The translations under genes were made by a program, and so were the position numbers. A stretch of 6,265 bases of DNA from Candidatus Thorarchaeota archaeon. GTDB taxonomy: Archaea; Asgardarchaeota; Thorarchaeia; Thorarchaeales; Thorarchaeaceae. Below the pieces are notes generated by a model that saw only the letters and a program-made list of their open reading frames with translations, was not told where the DNA came from and made no database searches. Below, piece by piece: positions 4,703 through 6,265 of the stretch (its first letter is position 1; the number at the start of each line of letters is the position of its first letter). Location of the stretch: the NCBI GenBank assembly GCA_020355105.1, contig CP070658.1:1970748-1977012 (forward strand), given 5' to 3'.

Positions 4703-6265
4703 CTAATCTCTTAGATCAATCTCGTCAAGCAGAGTCTGAAGGTCTTCCAAAAATCTTGATTGATTCATGATGTTGAATTTGGACAGCTCGCCATCATCCA
4801 GCTGAAAGTAGAAGTCTTCCATAATGGTTTCTCTGTGTAGACTCTTGTCAACCGCAAATGAGTTCTTACTGACAACGATGCGTCGTCCCTCACCAATCTG
4901 TGTCAGTGTGACGGTAAACACCTGACCTTCACGCGAAACAGCAAGATGAAACTCTGGCCCCTTCTCCCCATAGCCGTGACTAGAGAGAAGATTGTGGATT
5001 CTCTCCTTGAGATCATCCAGATTGAGGATACTGTCAAACGGAATCTCTTCAGTTATTCTACCGAGGAAGTCATTCCGGGCCTGTTCTAGGTTGAGTGTTG
5101 AATCCAGTCTGAATCTGAATACCCTGCCCTTCCAATGAAGGTTGGAAGCATCTGAGATACCACTCCATTCAACATCGTTGCCTTGTACAGTGAAGGTTAC
5201 CATCCACCTCTCATCATCCCTAAGAAATGTGCCCGGCGGCAGAGCTCTCAGGTGCATTTCCTCCTCTTGGAGTAGTCGACGAATCCATCTATCTTCATGA
5301 TAGACATAGAACTCCCTAGTGTAAGGCCTATGACCAAGAGATAGTCGAATGTTGTATGTCATATCCCTTGTTTCGACCCTGCCGGGAGCAAGATGGCCAC
5401 AGACTTCCCTCCCCGTCATTGGTTTCCGGAGTTTCTCAACGAATGATTCTTCCACCTCTGAAACAACAAGCCAGCAACGGTCGTGAGCAGTGCCCGAATT
5501 CGCTACCAGAGGACAGTTCTCGTGGTCATGTTTCAAGATTAGCTCTAGAGGAATCTCTTCACGAGGTTCAGTGATTTCATGGACTCTTGATAACAGCGTC
5601 CTCCCTACACCTCTAGGAGCCCCCGTTTCCACAAATGGGCGAATCGATTCAAACTCCCCGTAGCTGATGTCAGCGAATGGGTCCCAGATGATGAATTCAC
5701 TCTTCCCAGTTCGTAGTGGCCTCTCGATAGCCAAGGGCCGTCTAAGGAGGCGGACCAAATCAGGAGTCCCTTCAACCTCAACAGTATGCACAACTACATC
5801 ATTAGTGTCGTCCACGAATCTGACTTCACAACCAGTTTCCGTATCGTGAACTGCTACTCGTACCCGAGTCAGAGCTCTCCGTTCATCAACCAACCTCTTG
5901 AGCCCCAACTTGACTCTTCGATTGAAGGACCGTGGAGGATCCTCTCTTGGTACGGGAGATGCTTCTGATAGTGGGCTATTTCTGATTGCACTGATTAAAC
6001 TGATTCGGCCCCGGTTTCCCGCAATTATCTCCACGATGTCGATTGGCACCCACTTTTTTGTATCCGGGTCAAGTTGCCAACGTTCCATTGTGTCGCCTTT
6101 GCAAACAATGAGTATGTCATCAGAAGCAAGTGAATCCAAATCTTCACTGATTAACTCTTCTTGTCTGTCGATATCAGAATCACCCCATATGAAACCCAAG
6201 TGGTCCTGTCTTGAATTCTCAGTGACAAGCCCCACAAGCAGTCTAGTGGGGTCAGGGACGTCCCC
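4703..6265 (-). CDS. Large protein of unknown family upstream of the DUF1156 methyltransferase, 5' end probably outside window
   Basis: The frame spans 520 codons from the window edge to TAG 4703-4705. I do not recognise a family. A GTG at 6235 could start a 510-residue version, but it has no Shine-Dalgarno and the frame stays open to the edge (GDVPDPTRLL then VGLVTEN), so the gene is probably partial. With GTG as residue 1, the visible parts are: an acidic N-terminal stretch (about 20-45); a Pro/Arg-rich linker near 90-108; beta-rich stretches at about 122-155, 342-378 and 427-460; a WDPFADISYGEFESIRPF segment (184-201); a Cys/His patch, HDHENC and HDRC (236-254) with Cys279 and His281; and a C-terminal helix-rich acidic tail. 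TGKS at 176-179 lacks the GxxxxGK context, so it is not a Walker A. No membrane segments or signal peptide are seen. About 120 bases separate it from the methyltransferase start. The shared strand and spacing suggest one operon and a partner role in DNA modification or defence (inference only). Confidence 0.83.
   Translation of the reverse strand, partial: GDVPDPTRLLVGLVTENSRQDHLGFIWGDSDIDRQEELISEDLDSLASDDILIVCKGDTMERWQLDPDTKKWVPIDIVEIIAGNRGRISLISAIRNSPLSEASPVPREDPPRSFNRRVKLGLKRLVDERRALTRVRVAVHDTETGCEVRFVDDTNDVVVHTVEVEGTPDLVRLLRRPLAIERPLRTGKSEFIIWDPFADISYGEFESIRPFVETGAPRGVGRTLLSRVHEITEPREEIPLELILKHDHENCPLVANSGTAHDRCWLVVSEVEESFVEKLRKPMTGREVCGHLAPGRVETRDMTYNIRLSLGHRPYTREFYVYHEDRWIRRLLQEEEMHLRALPPGTFLRDDERWMVTFTVQGNDVEWSGISDASNLHWKGRVFRFRLDSTLNLEQARNDFLGRITEEIPFDSILNLDDLKERIHNLLSSHGYGEKGPEFHLAVSREGQVFTVTLTQIGEGRRIVVSKNSFAVDKSLHRETIMEDFYFQLDDGELSKFNIMNQSRFLEDLQTLLDEIDLRD

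Noticed and set aside
5698..5709. TGKS in the unknown protein as a Walker A ATP-binding motif
   Set aside because: The surrounding residues (RPLRTGKSEF) lack the GxxxxGK[ST] pattern and no Walker B partner is visible.
5356..5968. Plus- and minus-strand open frames inside the unknown large gene
   Set aside because: They are short, overlapping and mutually inconsistent, while the long minus-strand frame is continuous over 520 codons.

Overview
The window looks archaeal. TATA-like (box A) elements sit about 25-27 bp ahead of the tRNA gene and ahead of two of the protein genes. The translation signals include a TTG start and, most likely, a CTG start behind a strong GGAGG. Base composition appears close to balanced by eye. 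The best guess is a mesophilic archaeon, possibly of the Asgard/Thorarchaeota type, but the sequence cannot fix the lineage and there is no rRNA or other decisive marker.

The left part (1-2110) is on the plus strand and holds three genes. The first is the 3' three quarters of an S-methyl-5-thioribose-1-phosphate isomerase (MtnA, methionine salvage), cut by the window edge. The second is an intron-less tRNA-Arg(TCG) with an encoded CCA. The third is a 360-residue alpha/alpha-toroid protein related in fold to terpene cyclases and prenyltransferases, with no known reaction.

The right part (2118-6265) is on the minus strand and converges on the first with a gap of only 7 bp. A small Cys-rich DUF6485-type protein with its own TATA-like element lies at the junction. 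Upstream of it is a two-gene unit: a large DUF1156-type DNA methyltransferase with a multi-Cys zinc-ribbon insertion, preceded by a long protein of unknown family that runs off the window.

The methyltransferase plus unknown partner is the most interesting part. The methyltransferase is almost certainly longer than its first ATG suggests. It most likely starts at a CTG codon (4586) directly behind a TGA/GGAGG overlap, which restores the conserved DUF1156 N-terminus. The 100 bp between the two genes holds two tandem inverted repeats and a coding-like open frame that ends at that same TGA. From general knowledge, DUF1156 methyltransferases often occur in multi-gene anti-phage or modification clusters, so the unknown partner may be a defence component; nothing in its own sequence proves this. 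No nuclease, helicase, transposase, integrase or CRISPR array is visible in the window. No stretch longer than 300 bases lacks a gene.
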